Position numbers and translations under genes: made by a program. Shown in pieces: positions 25,617-33,999 of a stretch of DNA of 64,000 bases (within the stretch, counting starts at the first letter, position 1; the number at the start of each line of letters is the position of its first letter). Below the pieces are notes generated by a model. That model was not told where the DNA came from. It saw nothing but the letters and a program-made list of their open reading frames with translations, and made no database searches. The stretch spans positions 186,001 through 250,000 of the forward strand of contig URYL01000001.1 of NCBI GenBank assembly GCA_900552075.1, written 5' to 3'. The stretch is from an uncultured Bacteroides sp. (GTDB lineage: Bacteria; Bacteroidota; Bacteroidia; Bacteroidales; Bacteroidaceae).

Positions 25617-26213
25617 ATGAAAAAAACGAATGTTTTGAAAGGACTCCTGGCACTTGCCGTAGTACTCCTGTTCGCACAATGTACAGAAAAAAAAGGGACT
25701 TCCACTGAAGCTTCTGCACCGGCAGTAGCAGGTACCAATATGAAAATAGCCTATGTAGAAGTAGATTCCCTGCTGACAAAATACCGCTTCTGGAACGACC
25801 TGAACGAACTGATGATTCAGAAAGAAGAAAACATCCGTACCACTCTGAACGAAAAAGCAAAGGAACTGGACGGAGAAATGAGAGAGTTCCAGCGTAAATT
25901 GGAAAACAACGGATTTGCCAGCCGCGAACGTGCAGAACAGGAAAATGCCCGTCTGTTGCAGAAACAGCGCGACTTGCAGCAGTTGCAGGAAAAGCTTTAT
26001 GCAGACCTTCAGGCAGAAAACCAGAAGAACAGCCTGCAGCTCCGCGACTCTATCAATTCATTCTTGAAAGTATACAACCAGAAGAAAGGCTACAGCCTGA
26101 TTATCAGTAACACCCAGCTGGACAACCTGCTGTATGCTGACAAATCACTGGATATCACACAGGAAATTGTAGACGGCTTGAACGCACGCTACAACCCGAG
26201 CACCAAGAAATAA
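25617..26213 (+). CDS. OmpH/Skp-like outer-membrane chaperone, lipoprotein form
   Basis: Periplasmic coiled-coil chaperone of the OmpH/Skp family, 198 residues. The N-terminus is a lipoprotein signal with a cysteine in LLFAQCTEKK, unlike classical soluble Skp. After a short S/T/A-rich linker comes the family start MKIAYVEVDSLL. A long helical stretch follows (about 65-150, rich in E, K, Q and L, for example LQKQRDLQQLQEKLYADLQ), then the closing YSLIISNTQLDNLLYADKSLDIT. It probably guides outer-membrane proteins through the periplasm. It ends at a strong terminator. Confidence 0.88.
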   Translation: MKKTNVLKGLLALAVVLLFAQCTEKKGTSTEASAPAVAGTNMKIAYVEVDSLLTKYRFWNDLNELMIQKEENIRTTLNEKAKELDGEMREFQRKLENNGFASRERAEQENARLLQKQRDLQQLQEKLYADLQAENQKNSLQLRDSINSFLKVYNQKKGYSLIISNTQLDNLLYADKSLDITQEIVDGLNARYNPSTKK

Positions 26214-26235
26214 ATTTCTTATCATTTTATCATAC

Positions 26236-26269
26236 AAAAAAGTCCGGCCTTTTCGACCGGACTTTTTTT
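26236..26269. terminator. Bidirectional terminator between the OmpH-like and GH123-like genes
   Basis: AAAAAAGTCCGG (26236-26247) and CCGGACTTTTTT (from 26257) form a 12-bp stem with A/T tails on both sides. The genes converge here. Confidence 0.88.
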
Positions 26270-26290
26270 ATGGCGACTTATCGCCTGTGG

Positions 26291-28069
26291 TTACATCTCA
26301 TTCAGCAACGCATTCATTTCTTTCACCATCAAGGCAGGCGATTTCTTGTTCGTCTTAATCCAACCTTCCGGTGTAAATTCCGACAGCTTGGCGTTCAGTT
26401 TCTTCAGTTTTCCGGTAGCCCCCTTGGCTTCCAGTTCCTTCCGCAGCACATAGATTTTCTCGCAATCCTGCAAGCCCTCTACCAGGCGTTCAAAACGGAT
26501 ACTGCTGCGCGGACCCGGATAGATGCTGTACGTATCCCCAGCCGCCCATGTACGGAAACGGGAGTCACGCAACGGGTCCATCGGCCAGCTGTTCACCGCC
26601 CAACGCAAATAACCGTCATATCCGCCTGCCACAGCATGCAACGCCGTCCATGCGGCTTCCGCCGGTGCCGAGAAAGTAAACGTATTCGGGAACGCCTCCG
26701 TACAGCACGTGTACACCGTACTGATTTGTCCCTTGCGTTCGCGTTCCGCTTTCACCTCTGCCGGGAACTGGTTCCCGTAAGGAATACTGAGGTAATACAA
26801 ATCGCCCTGAATCTCTTCGTGATAGTTTCCGGCCAGTGTAATCTTGAATTCCGGATCGGCTGCCTTGATTACCTTGATAGCCTCCTGCATGGCTTCCATC
26901 GGACGCTCGTCCATAGAGATAGCCGTCTTTTCAAACCAACCCTTTTCACGCAGGTGACGAGCGAAATCTTTCAGGAAGGTACCCCAGTATTCTGCGTATG
27001 CTTTATCTCCCGGTGCAGCCTTGATAAACTGTACCTGATTGGTAGCCTGGTCAAAATAGTCAAAGCTCAACGCCCACGGAATCATCGTGTAGCAGCTGAT
27101 CAAGTCCTTGATACCTACTTCATTCATCATGAATTCCACCCACTTGTCGAACACCGTATAGTCGTACACCCACGTGCCGTCCAGCTTCTTCATCCGGAAA
27201 ATCATGCTATGATAAGCGTCCTCCGTCTGCCCGGCCCAAGGCTTCTCCATGATACTGGCAGTAATGGAACGCTGCCCCGCATTGGCCAGCATCTTCATGA
27301 CGGGACGCATGGCATCAAAATGTGCCTTGCTCCACAACGGCACCTGATAATATCGCGCCACGGCATACGGATTCTGCCACAAATCCAAGTGGAACACCCA
27401 GTCCTTGGGAGCCGGCAACGTGCGGTTCACCACCTCAATCTCAAACGGCAGTTTCATTGCCTCAAAATTCTTTCCGGAAACGGTCAGCGTACCTTTATAT
27501 TTTCCCGGTCTTGCTTCCGCGGGCACCCACACGTTCAACCACACCGGCTGCGTGGTGCGCGCCTTCACTTCCCGCACCCGTACGATATCGAGCACATCGG
27601 CCACCATCGAAGAATCCCACTCCGCCTTATTCTCACGGATACCGCATCCTCCGCTTCCGTCCTTGTTCAATTCATCGGTCATCACGTAACGCACAAAATG
27701 GGTCCGTACTGCCGAAGCCGGAATCACCGAGTTCCCGTTTTTCAACTCACTGACGGTCATTTCCGCCCCTTCCAGGTCTTTCTGCGTCCACAATACCGCC
27801 TGCGCGTTCACTCGTTCTCCTTTCCACGCCTTCAGGCGAAGCGTACCGGTCTGCTTCGCATCCGGCACATCCAGCTTCTTGTAACGCACGTCCGTCGTAC
27901 CCCAGCAGAACTGAACCGGAGCTTTCATCTTGTTCCATACTTCCACCCCGTCGTGAGGCTTCGTATCCGTCAGTTCCTCATAATCTCCCAAAGGGAATTT
28001 CTCTACCTGCTGCGAAAAGCAGGCCGGGCCGCATGCAAGCAGCACCGATAGAATCAGCATTTTTTTCAT
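26291..28069 (-). CDS. GH123-like secreted glycoside hydrolase (DUF4091 type)
   Basis: Exported protein of 592 residues with a signal peptide (about 1-19). An N-terminal beta-sandwich region (about 50-215) precedes a barrel domain resembling the GH123 catalytic domain. GH123 enzymes are exo-beta-N-acetylgalactosaminidases that use a neighbouring Asp-Glu pair; here AISMDERP places D387-E388 at the expected site, and WGTTD and WFEKT lie in conserved positions. Substrate-assisted cleavage of GalNAc glycans is therefore likely but not proven. It lies 38 bp downstream of a LuxR-type regulator gene on the same strand, which suggests dedicated control. Confidence 0.8.
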   Translation of the reverse strand: MKKMLILSVLLACGPACFSQQVEKFPLGDYEELTDTKPHDGVEVWNKMKAPVQFCWGTTDVRYKKLDVPDAKQTGTLRLKAWKGERVNAQAVLWTQKDLEGAEMTVSELKNGNSVIPASAVRTHFVRYVMTDELNKDGSGGCGIRENKAEWDSSMVADVLDIVRVREVKARTTQPVWLNVWVPAEARPGKYKGTLTVSGKNFEAMKLPFEIEVVNRTLPAPKDWVFHLDLWQNPYAVARYYQVPLWSKAHFDAMRPVMKMLANAGQRSITASIMEKPWAGQTEDAYHSMIFRMKKLDGTWVYDYTVFDKWVEFMMNEVGIKDLISCYTMIPWALSFDYFDQATNQVQFIKAAPGDKAYAEYWGTFLKDFARHLREKGWFEKTAISMDERPMEAMQEAIKVIKAADPEFKITLAGNYHEEIQGDLYYLSIPYGNQFPAEVKAERERKGQISTVYTCCTEAFPNTFTFSAPAEAAWTALHAVAGGYDGYLRWAVNSWPMDPLRDSRFRTWAAGDTYSIYPGPRSSIRFERLVEGLQDCEKIYVLRKELEAKGATGKLKKLNAKLSEFTPEGWIKTNKKSPALMVKEMNALLNEM

Positions 28070-28107
28070 TTCTTATTATTTAGGTTAGTATACACTATCG
28101 AACCCAT

Positions 28108-28872
28108 TTACATTATTCCCAGCTCCTTCGCCACTCGACAAGCCTCTATGGAACTCTTCACCTGAAGTTTTCGCAGGATTTCCTGCCGATGCCGGCTCAC
28201 CGTATTGATGCTGATGGAAAGCAGGATGGCAATGTCCTTGCTCATCATCCCCTTAGCTATCAATCGGAGAATCTGTGTCTCCCGGTAAGACAGTATCTGC
28301 GAGTCATGCCGACGAGCCAGCTCCATCACCTCGCCCGTCAGGGAATTGACCACCACACTCTTTCCGGAAAACATCGGAAGCCAAGGCGTATACACGCACA
28401 AAGCCAGCCACAATCCGTTCTCCACAGGTGAAGACACATAAAACAACCGATGCAGCACAAACTGATAGTTCCCGGCCCCATCCTTCATGCGCAACTTACT
28501 GGCCAGATAGAACTCGGCCCGCTTCATCTTCGGCTGACGTCGCACGAAATGGAAGAAACGGAGCTCCTGCAAATATTTCTCGTGCAAATCGTCCGGATGC
28601 ATCTGCTTCAGGATAGCCTCTTCCCAAATTGAATCAATCCGGTCTTCCGCGCCAGGCACCTGCTTCCATCCCAAAGTCTGAGAAAAATGCCCATAATACA
28701 CATAGCTGATATTGGTATGCATGTCGCTCAATACCGCCACCGCATTCTCCATTTCCGCATAACCGGAAGCGATTTTCTTGTACTTTTCCAGCTCCGCCAC
28801 CGGCAGCCCGTCTCCCTGCGGAACCAGACTCTGCGTCAAAAAACGGCTGTTCAATTTATCTACTATGTCCAT
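28108..28872 (-). CDS. LuxR-type transcriptional regulator with PAS-like N-terminus
   Basis: DNA-binding regulator of 254 residues. The C-terminal 65 residues are a clear LuxR/GerE helix-turn-helix: LSYRETQILRLIAKGMMSKD followed by IAILLSISINTVSRHRQEILRKL. The N-terminal portion (about 25-175) has the look of a PAS-type sensor (MHPDDLHEKYLQELRFF, then strands). This layout is common in Bacteroidales regulators of about this size. No receiver aspartate pattern is seen. It probably controls the adjacent GH123-like gene and perhaps the divergent DUF1349 gene 137 bp away. The ligand is unknown. Confidence 0.85.
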   Translation of the reverse strand: MDIVDKLNSRFLTQSLVPQGDGLPVAELEKYKKIASGYAEMENAVAVLSDMHTNISYVYYGHFSQTLGWKQVPGAEDRIDSIWEEAILKQMHPDDLHEKYLQELRFFHFVRRQPKMKRAEFYLASKLRMKDGAGNYQFVLHRLFYVSSPVENGLWLALCVYTPWLPMFSGKSVVVNSLTGEVMELARRHDSQILSYRETQILRLIAKGMMSKDIAILLSISINTVSRHRQEILRKLQVKSSIEACRVAKELGIM

Positions 28873-29009
28873 GAAAATGGTTATTAATCATCATTGTGCA
28901 TTCGTTTCCAACGCACTACATTTGCAAAGATAACGAGGAAAAATGATTATTAACGAATCACTCGGAAAACTTTTCACCAATTTAGGAACCTAAATTAATT
29001 TCATCTGAT

Positions 29010-29663
29010 ATGAAAAAACAACTCATCTTGGGCCTGGCACTCGGCGCATCGCTTCAAGCAGGAATGGCCCAGACACTGGAAAAAATGCAATGGTTCAACG
29101 AACCTGAACAATGGAAAATTGAAAATCAAGCCCTGACCATGTTTGTCACCCCGCAGAGTGACTACTGGCGGATTTCACACTATGGCTTTACCGTAGACGA
29201 CGCTCCTTTCTATTACACCACCTACGGAGGAGAATTTGAAGTGAAGGTAAAAGTGACCGGCGACTACAAGACCCGTTTCGACCAGGCCGGACTGATGCTG
29301 CGCATTGACCATGAAAACTACATCAAGACAGGCATTGAGTTTGTGGACGGCAAGTTCAACCTAAGTACGGTCGTCACCCATAAGACTTCCGACTGGAGCG
29401 TCATCACGCTGGACAAGCCGGTACCTTACATATGGATCAAGGCTGTCAGACGGTTGGATGCCGTGGAAATCTTCTATTCCTTCGACGACAAGGAATATGT
29501 CATGATGCGCAACGCCTGGTTGCAGGATCACGTTCCTGTCATGGTAGGTCTCATGGCGGCCAGCCCGGACGGAAACGGCTTCAATGCCACCTTCGAAAAC
29601 TTCAAGGTAAAGCACCTGCCTGACCTCCGCCGACAGGAATGGCTGAAAAAGAATGCGGAATAA
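29010..29663 (+). CDS. Secreted DUF1349-family protein (concanavalin-like fold)
   Basis: Exported protein of 217 residues: signal peptide MKKQLILGLALGASLQAGMA, then a single beta-sandwich domain of the DUF1349 type. Recognisable blocks are YGGEFEVKVKVTGDY, QAGLMLRIDHENYIKTGIEF and PVMVGLMAASPDGNGF. Such domains resemble lectin/laminarinase folds and often occur with carbohydrate-active enzymes; here it is divergent from the LuxR/GH123-like pair. A sugar-binding or lyase-like role is inference. It ends at a clear terminator and is the last normal-composition gene before the AT-rich island. Confidence 0.82.
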   Translation: MKKQLILGLALGASLQAGMAQTLEKMQWFNEPEQWKIENQALTMFVTPQSDYWRISHYGFTVDDAPFYYTTYGGEFEVKVKVTGDYKTRFDQAGLMLRIDHENYIKTGIEFVDGKFNLSTVVTHKTSDWSVITLDKPVPYIWIKAVRRLDAVEIFYSFDDKEYVMMRNAWLQDHVPVMVGLMAASPDGNGFNATFENFKVKHLPDLRRQEWLKKNAE

Positions 29664-29669
29664 GAAATG

Positions 29670-29706
29670 AAAAGAGGTTGCATTCCCAGTTGAAGCAACC
29701 TCTTTT
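29670..29706 (+). terminator. Terminator of the DUF1349 gene
   Basis: AAAAGAGGTTGC (29670-29681) and GCAACCTCTTTT (29695-29706) form a 12-bp perfect stem with a 13-nt loop, 6 bp after the stop codon. Confidence 0.87.
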
Positions 29707-29895
29707 ATCATTTATGACGGAATCTTTTATCACAATCCCTACATATATAATTGGCCTTTGAAATCTTTCCGAATATACAATGACTCTTTCATCTTATAAT
29801 TTGCTTTTACGCTAAAAAACTGATATTTAGACAAAAAACAAAATTTACCTCTAAATTTTTGTCCCTATTTTTTAGGTTAGCTTTTTACCTCCTCA

Positions 29896-30549
29896 TTAAT
29901 ATTCCATAATATTATGATTCCACAGGTTATTTATATAATTATCCTTATCGAAATTTTTATATAAATTATCCACTTCTGTTTGTATTATTTTATCATTTGT
30001 ACTTTTCAAGTGGTCTGGTAATAAAGATTTTACTTCATCCATATCCATCATCTTACCATCTATGAAATAACGTATGACAAGATTAGACATGAAATCTTTC
30101 AAGTTGCATGCAGCTGATTTCAATAATTTTGCGTTCTTATCCAATGCGCGGTCATAATATTCAAGGGCTTTTTGAGGGAAACCTGTCTTTTCATACAGCA
30201 TACCTGTCAAAAATAACGTGTGGTAAGTGCAGAATTCTTTTTCGCATAATGAAGAAAACAAGTTCAATGATTCTTCTTTTTTCCCTATACGGAATAATAT
30301 CTCACCTTTCCATAAATAAGAGTATGATATATTCGGATTAATGACTATTGCTCTGTCAATATAAGTGAGAGCTTTTGTCAAGGAATCCACATCGTTCTCA
30401 TAAAGAAGCACGTAATGTAATGCAGAATTGTACAATGAAGATACTTCAGGAGTTTTCTTCAGTAGCGATAGGTCGTCCGAACTAAAGTTTTGCCCATGTA
30501 TTCCAATAGAAAACATTATAAAGCAAAATGAAATCAATATATTTTTCAT
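29896..30549 (-). CDS. Secreted TPR protein
   Basis: Exported protein of 217 residues: signal peptide about 1-19 (ILISFCFIMFSIGIHG), then helical repeats. Two TPR units are readable, ALTYIDRAIVINPNISYSYL and ALEYYDRALDKNAKLL, with less regular helices around them. There is no TonB-C domain, unlike its upstream neighbour, but the TPR part and a motif preceding PDHLKSTNDKI resemble that neighbour's central region. The ATG at 30549 is chosen because the signal peptide begins there. Last gene of the island's minus-strand gene run; AT-rich. Its role is unknown, perhaps a periplasmic protein-binding partner. Confidence 0.7.
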   Translation of the reverse strand: MKNILISFCFIMFSIGIHGQNFSSDDLSLLKKTPEVSSLYNSALHYVLLYENDVDSLTKALTYIDRAIVINPNISYSYLWKGEILFRIGKKEESLNLFSSLCEKEFCTYHTLFLTGMLYEKTGFPQKALEYYDRALDKNAKLLKSAACNLKDFMSNLVIRYFIDGKMMDMDEVKSLLPDHLKSTNDKIIQTEVDNLYKNFDKDNYINNLWNHNIMEY

Positions 30550-30565
30550 ATTTCTTTTTATCAAT

Positions 30566-30724
30566 TTATCTTTTTATAACTTCTGCTTTGACACTATTAT
30601 TTTTTCCATAATAAGGATCTTTTTCTATTTTTCTCCCTAACTTTGAAACAAAGGTTGATTTTCTATAAGAAACAGCGTCTTTTTTCGCCATTTCAAACCA
30701 TAATTTAATGTTTGTAATATTCAT
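30566..30724 (-). CDS. Small unrecognised protein (52 aa)
   Basis: A short frame starting MNITNIKLWFEMAKKDAVS and ending in a lysine-rich tail (NNSVKAEVIKR). It is bounded upstream by an in-frame stop two codons before its ATG and lies 16 bp before the secreted TPR gene on the same strand. It is basic, with no signal peptide or membrane helix. It may be a small cytoplasmic protein, a translational coupler, or the end of a lost larger gene. Similar short frames precede other genes of this island, which argues weakly for a real pattern. Confidence 0.35.
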   Translation of the reverse strand: MNITNIKLWFEMAKKDAVSYRKSTFVSKLGRKIEKDPYYGKNNSVKAEVIKR

Positions 30725-30823
30725 ATCTTAAACTATAAATATGCAGAATCCCAGTGTCAGTATCAATCCCATCAGACTGCCGGTTCCAAATTGTCACCCA
30801 TAATACCGGTTATTTACTATAAA

Positions 30824-31774
30824 TTATTTTACAATAAAAGGGATGTTACATACCATGGCTACGACCTTTCCACCAACTTTTGCCGGCTTCCATTTTGGCA
30901 TCATGTTTACCACTCGCAATGCCTCGTCATCGATTTCCTTGCCCAAACTTTTCATTATTTCGGCATCACGTATAGTGCCGTCGTCTTCCACTACGAAGTT
31001 CACCAAAACAATACCCGGTTTGCTATTGGCTGGTTTTCTGAAATTTCTACTGACGAACTCAATCATTGCATCGTGTCCGCCCGGATATTCTGCCAGTTCA
31101 TCAACCACGTAGTAAACTCCGTCCTCCCGCTTTTGCGGCATAGAAGGTTTTCTCTGGTTCAATGGCCGACTACCGTTCTTTATAAATACATCCTTATATT
31201 TTTTGAAGGAACCAACCGCATCAAGGAATACTGTGATTGACTTCCTTTGTTCATCTGTGAATGAAGTCGGTATGGCGGATATAACCTCACTGGCCGGTGT
31301 GTCTATTCCATAAATACAATATTTCAGGAAATAGTTGTCGAGAAAAGAACCAACGGCAGGATTCTTTTTCATCTGAATTTCACACGTTTCCAATGCTTTT
31401 TTATAAAAAGCCAGAGCTTCTTCCGACTGTCCTTGCTCTTCCAGTGCTTTAGCTTTTAAAAGATAGAATCCATGCTGTTCCGGATTGTATTTTATCGCCT
31501 CGTCAAGGGCCTTTATAGTTTTATCATATTCTTCTTCAGACAATAATAAATTTACTTTATTTCCATAGGCTGTAATATAAGATTGATCCAAAGCGATAGC
31601 TTTATCTAACAAGTTCAACACCTCCGCTATCGAGTCTTTGTTTGAAAGGTTCCGCAACATGATTTCCGTAGCTCTATTATTCAAGTCAATAGCTTCCTGG
31701 GAATATTTCTTCTGTTGGGCCGAAACCGAAATAAATGAGAAGAAAAGAGCAGTAATTAAAAGTTGTTTTTTCAT
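30824..31774 (-). CDS. Secreted TPR protein with C-terminal TonB-C domain
   Basis: Exported protein of 316 residues: signal peptide about 1-19 (ending SVSAQ), TPR helices about 25-150 (for example AIDLNNRATEIMLRNLS and EEALAFYKKALET), a linker, then a TonB C-terminal domain at about 225-316. The latter shows the family pattern REDGVYYVVDELAEYPGG, GIVLVNFVVEDDGTI and ALRVVNMMPKWKPAKVGGK. Unlike energy-transducing TonB it has no N-terminal membrane anchor or proline-rich spacer, so it cannot transmit ExbBD force in the usual way. It may bind TonB-box peptides or act as an assembly partner. Same domain as the gene at 34031-35002. Confidence 0.75.
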   Translation of the reverse strand: MKKQLLITALFFSFISVSAQQKKYSQEAIDLNNRATEIMLRNLSNKDSIAEVLNLLDKAIALDQSYITAYGNKVNLLLSEEEYDKTIKALDEAIKYNPEQHGFYLLKAKALEEQGQSEEALAFYKKALETCEIQMKKNPAVGSFLDNYFLKYCIYGIDTPASEVISAIPTSFTDEQRKSITVFLDAVGSFKKYKDVFIKNGSRPLNQRKPSMPQKREDGVYYVVDELAEYPGGHDAMIEFVSRNFRKPANSKPGIVLVNFVVEDDGTIRDAEIMKSLGKEIDDEALRVVNMMPKWKPAKVGGKVVAMVCNIPFIVK

Positions 31775-31821
31775 AAACTATGTAGTCATTTAAGATTCAT
31801 ATTTTACATCTATTTCTTATT

Positions 31822-31917
31822 TCACTCGCGCAATGATTCCTGTAAGGTTTGGACAGAACATGAGTTAAGCATTACATGCTCTGCCGCATTCTTTATCAAG
31901 GTTTCATTTATTTCCAT
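31822..31917 (-). CDS. Very short ORF spanning a duplication edge (31 aa)
   Basis: Frame MEINETLIKNAAEHVMLNSC, continuing to a TGA after 31 residues. It begins 18 bp after the truncated TonB-C copy and 48 bp before the secreted TPR/TonB-C gene. Its first five codons (MEINE) lie inside the 646-bp repeat; in the other repeat copy the equivalent frame stops after MEINEA. This shows the duplication boundary cuts through it. It could be a real small gene in the ancestral arrangement or chance; no family is recognised. Confidence 0.3.
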   Translation of the reverse strand: MEINETLIKNAAEHVMLNSCSVQTLQESLRE

Positions 31918-32550
31918 CCTTTTAAAATCTTATTGTCACTTATATCTGAAAGGGATTGTAAATAAGCAAGGAACGCTCTTTCCCTTGTGTATCGCAGCTT
32001 TCCAGTGAGGCATTAGTGATACCACCCTGAGGGCCTCTTTGTCAGCTGTTTCATCATAACTTTTATCTATTGTGGATGATTTGATATTGCCGTCTGTGTC
32101 TATTACCACCTTTACGGTTATATAGACGTTTTTACCTGAGTATGATTCAGGCAACTTGAAATTCTTTTTTATGAATTCCAACATTTCGTTTACTCCTCCG
32201 GGATATTCCGGAAACTGTTCCGCCACAAAATAGACTCCGTCCTCCCGTTGAATCTGCATCTTCACTTCTTCAGGTTTATGTGATTTATAGTATAAAGGAA
32301 AACGATTGTCTTCAAATATGGCCTTACCATTGGAAAGTATAAATGCCTGCTCCATATAGTTCATTATAACCGGATATTTTTCCTTGAACATTAATTCATA
32401 ATTTTCTAATTTCCTGTATATTTCCACATTCTCATCAGTACATAGCAGACTGTTGAAAAGGGAATACCAGAAAGGGAAATATGCCGTATAGTATTTCTTG
32501 CTGAGACGTTCCATCATCAACTCAGGGTTTTCTTCAAGTTTCTTTTTTAT
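31905..32550. repeat. 646-bp direct repeat, copy A
   Basis: Near-identical to 34000-34645, in the same orientation, 2,095 bp apart. I count eight mismatches, all in the first 140 bp (the gene's 3' end); the remaining roughly 500 bp are identical. The copies diverge abruptly at both ends. Confidence 0.95.
31936..32550 (-). pseudogene. 5'-truncated duplicate of the TonB-C-domain gene at 34031
   Basis: Holds the C-terminal two-thirds of the protein encoded at 34031-35002, including the whole TonB-C domain (REDGVYFVAEQFPEYPGG to TIPFRYK). Homology stops at the codons for KKKLEENPEL, beyond which an in-frame TAG closes the frame. The signal peptide and the N-terminal helical domain are missing, so any product from the ATG at 32517 (193 residues) would stay in the cytoplasm. 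Only two residues differ from the full-length copy in the shared part (H for R and S for N near the C-terminus). Recent duplication or gene conversion is the simplest explanation. Confidence 0.85.
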
Positions 32551-32597
32551 TACAAGCTATTATAAAAGAGTAAAATATATAACTCCTTATTAGGGAA

Positions 32598-33446
32598 TCA
32601 TAGACTTAAGGTAATAATTTTATTCTTATCTTTTATTGTTTGATAATAAAGAGTCTTACCATCCGGTGATAAACGCATTTTGTTTAAACGATTCTCTCCA
32701 TCATTGGTGATTAATTTTACTGATTTGGAGTTGGTTAAATCAACCTTAAATACTCCATTCTTTCCAGCAACAATAAAACAATCTTTATTAGGAGTACTTT
32801 CTATCAAATATGGGTCGGTCACAATATTATCAAATTTATATGTGATGTCTTCTTCCTTATTCAGACCATCATAACATAAGATATGAAATTTATCATTACT
32901 GGCCTTTTTACATATTGTATAATAAGCATTCCCTTTAGGGTCGATATCAATTGATATTATTATACCTCTCTTTTCATTGGTTTTTGTAATAGAGCTACGC
33001 TCAGTTGGAGAAGAGTACATTGTTTCATCCGAACTGAAATATACTCTTTTACCATCAGCAGATGCTTTAACAGAAAAAATGACATCGTCAGGCAATCTGA
33101 AGAGATTCTTATATTTCTTATCTGTAAGATTGAATGAAACCATGTTTTTTTCTTTACCGAAAACAATAACATTGTCTGACAGAAAATCCACTCCAGAGGA
33201 AGCGTCAAACTCACTATAGTCTTTAAGACTGTTCTTATAAATAGGAGTGACTCTTCCTGTTTCTAAATCTTTAATGAAAACAGTAGAGGTAGCATCGGAT
33301 GACAATTGTTTATAAACCATCATTTTCCCATCATGAGAAATGTTAAAATCAATGATTACATTGGATTTTACGGTAAAAGGGTTTTGTGCCATTAATGTCG
33401 TTGTAAACAAAAATAGTACACACAATGTAGTTTTTAAAGCTTTCAT
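32598..33446 (-). CDS. Secreted beta-propeller-like protein
   Basis: Exported protein of 282 residues: signal peptide about 1-20 (ending TTTLMAQ), then repeated strands typical of TolB/WD40-like propellers. Blade-like segments include NISHDGKMMVYKQLSSD, SADGKRVYFSSDE, DIDPKGNAYYTICKK and LSPDGKTLYYQTIKD, which share the xDGKxxxYxS pattern. It has no enzymatic motif. It lies within the segment bounded by the 646-bp repeats, 50 bp downstream of the PLA2-like gene, so the two form a cassette. Function is unknown; propellers of this kind often bind proteins in the periplasm. Confidence 0.7.
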   Translation of the reverse strand: MKALKTTLCVLFLFTTTLMAQNPFTVKSNVIIDFNISHDGKMMVYKQLSSDATSTVFIKDLETGRVTPIYKNSLKDYSEFDASSGVDFLSDNVIVFGKEKNMVSFNLTDKKYKNLFRLPDDVIFSVKASADGKRVYFSSDETMYSSPTERSSITKTNEKRGIIISIDIDPKGNAYYTICKKASNDKFHILCYDGLNKEEDITYKFDNIVTDPYLIESTPNKDCFIVAGKNGVFKVDLTNSKSVKLITNDGENRLNKMRLSPDGKTLYYQTIKDKNKIITLSL

Positions 33447-33496
33447 ATTAGTTCACAATTTTAATTTGATATTAATTTACAATATTATATGACAAT

Positions 33497-33892
33497 CTAT
33501 TTTTGCATAAAACCTGTTATAAACTGTTCTATAGTAAAATAAAGTCTCATATATTTAGCAGCATCGTAAGCCTGCTTAGTAATCACATAACCTTCATATG
33601 TTCTAATTCCACTTTCATAACGTGAGATTAAATCACTACATCTTTGAATAAGCCTTTCATCCGCAGCTCTAGAATCAGGACTTATAGTTCCACTAAATCC
33701 GTCTAAAGATAAACTTTGGTATTCTAAATCGTGTTGTTGAGCTATATAATCAGCAGCATGAGTTGGAGTTGGTAATGATTGTAAAGTTTCTTTTTTCGTT
33801 GGACCTATATAATGACTTCCAAACCAACCGTCAGTTGACGTATTATTTTCTATCATGCCATTTTCAGATATATAACCATAATCTATCCACAT
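33497..33892 (-). CDS. Phospholipase-A2-like domain protein, possible toxin-domain remnant
   Basis: A 131-residue product with no signal peptide. The central part resembles the short PLA2 domain seen in parvovirus VP1 and in bacterial polymorphic-toxin C-termini: GSHYIGPTKKE (calcium-loop-like), PTPTHAADYIAQQHDLEY (the catalytic His-Asp pair HD), then DSRAADERLIQR (a later Asp pair). This is a motif-level resemblance only. The upstream 115 bp encode a sensible peptide in another frame (see 33864-33998), so the gene may be the frameshifted end of a longer protein. It lies between the two 646-bp repeats and immediately before the propeller gene. Confidence 0.5.
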   Translation of the reverse strand: MWIDYGYISENGMIENNTSTDGWFGSHYIGPTKKETLQSLPTPTHAADYIAQQHDLEYQSLSLDGFSGTISPDSRAADERLIQRCSDLISRYESGIRTYEGYVITKQAYDAAKYMRLYFTIEQFITGFMQK

Positions 33893-33998
33893 CTCCTCCA
33901 GTCCAATTACCGCTTAAATACTTATATTGAAATTCCTCAAAAGTGTATGTACAACCGCTCCCTCCAATATAAATTCTTTGTTCTTTTTCATTTACGCT
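33864..33998 (-). pseudogene. Out-of-frame fragment upstream of the PLA2-like gene
   Basis: One minus-strand frame reads EKEQRIYIGGSGCTYTFEEF and continues to YKYLSGNWTGGDVD before a TGA at 33864. It has no start codon and is closed upstream by a TGA directly at the repeat edge. The composition is protein-like and glycine/aromatic-rich, and it ends where the PLA2-like frame begins, in a different frame. This looks like the broken-off 5' part of the same gene. Chance coding cannot be excluded over 45 codons. Confidence 0.4.
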
Positions 33999-33999
33999 T

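Noticed and set aside
26270..28051. 593-codon open frame on the plus strand
   Set aside because: Exact antisense shadow of the GH123-like gene; its translation is rich in H, R and Q, has no domains, and starts inside a terminator.
30728..30772. 14-residue hydrophobic peptide (MGLILTLGFCIFIV) as a leader or toxin
   Set aside because: Too short to distinguish from chance in AT-rich DNA; no promoter or partner seen.
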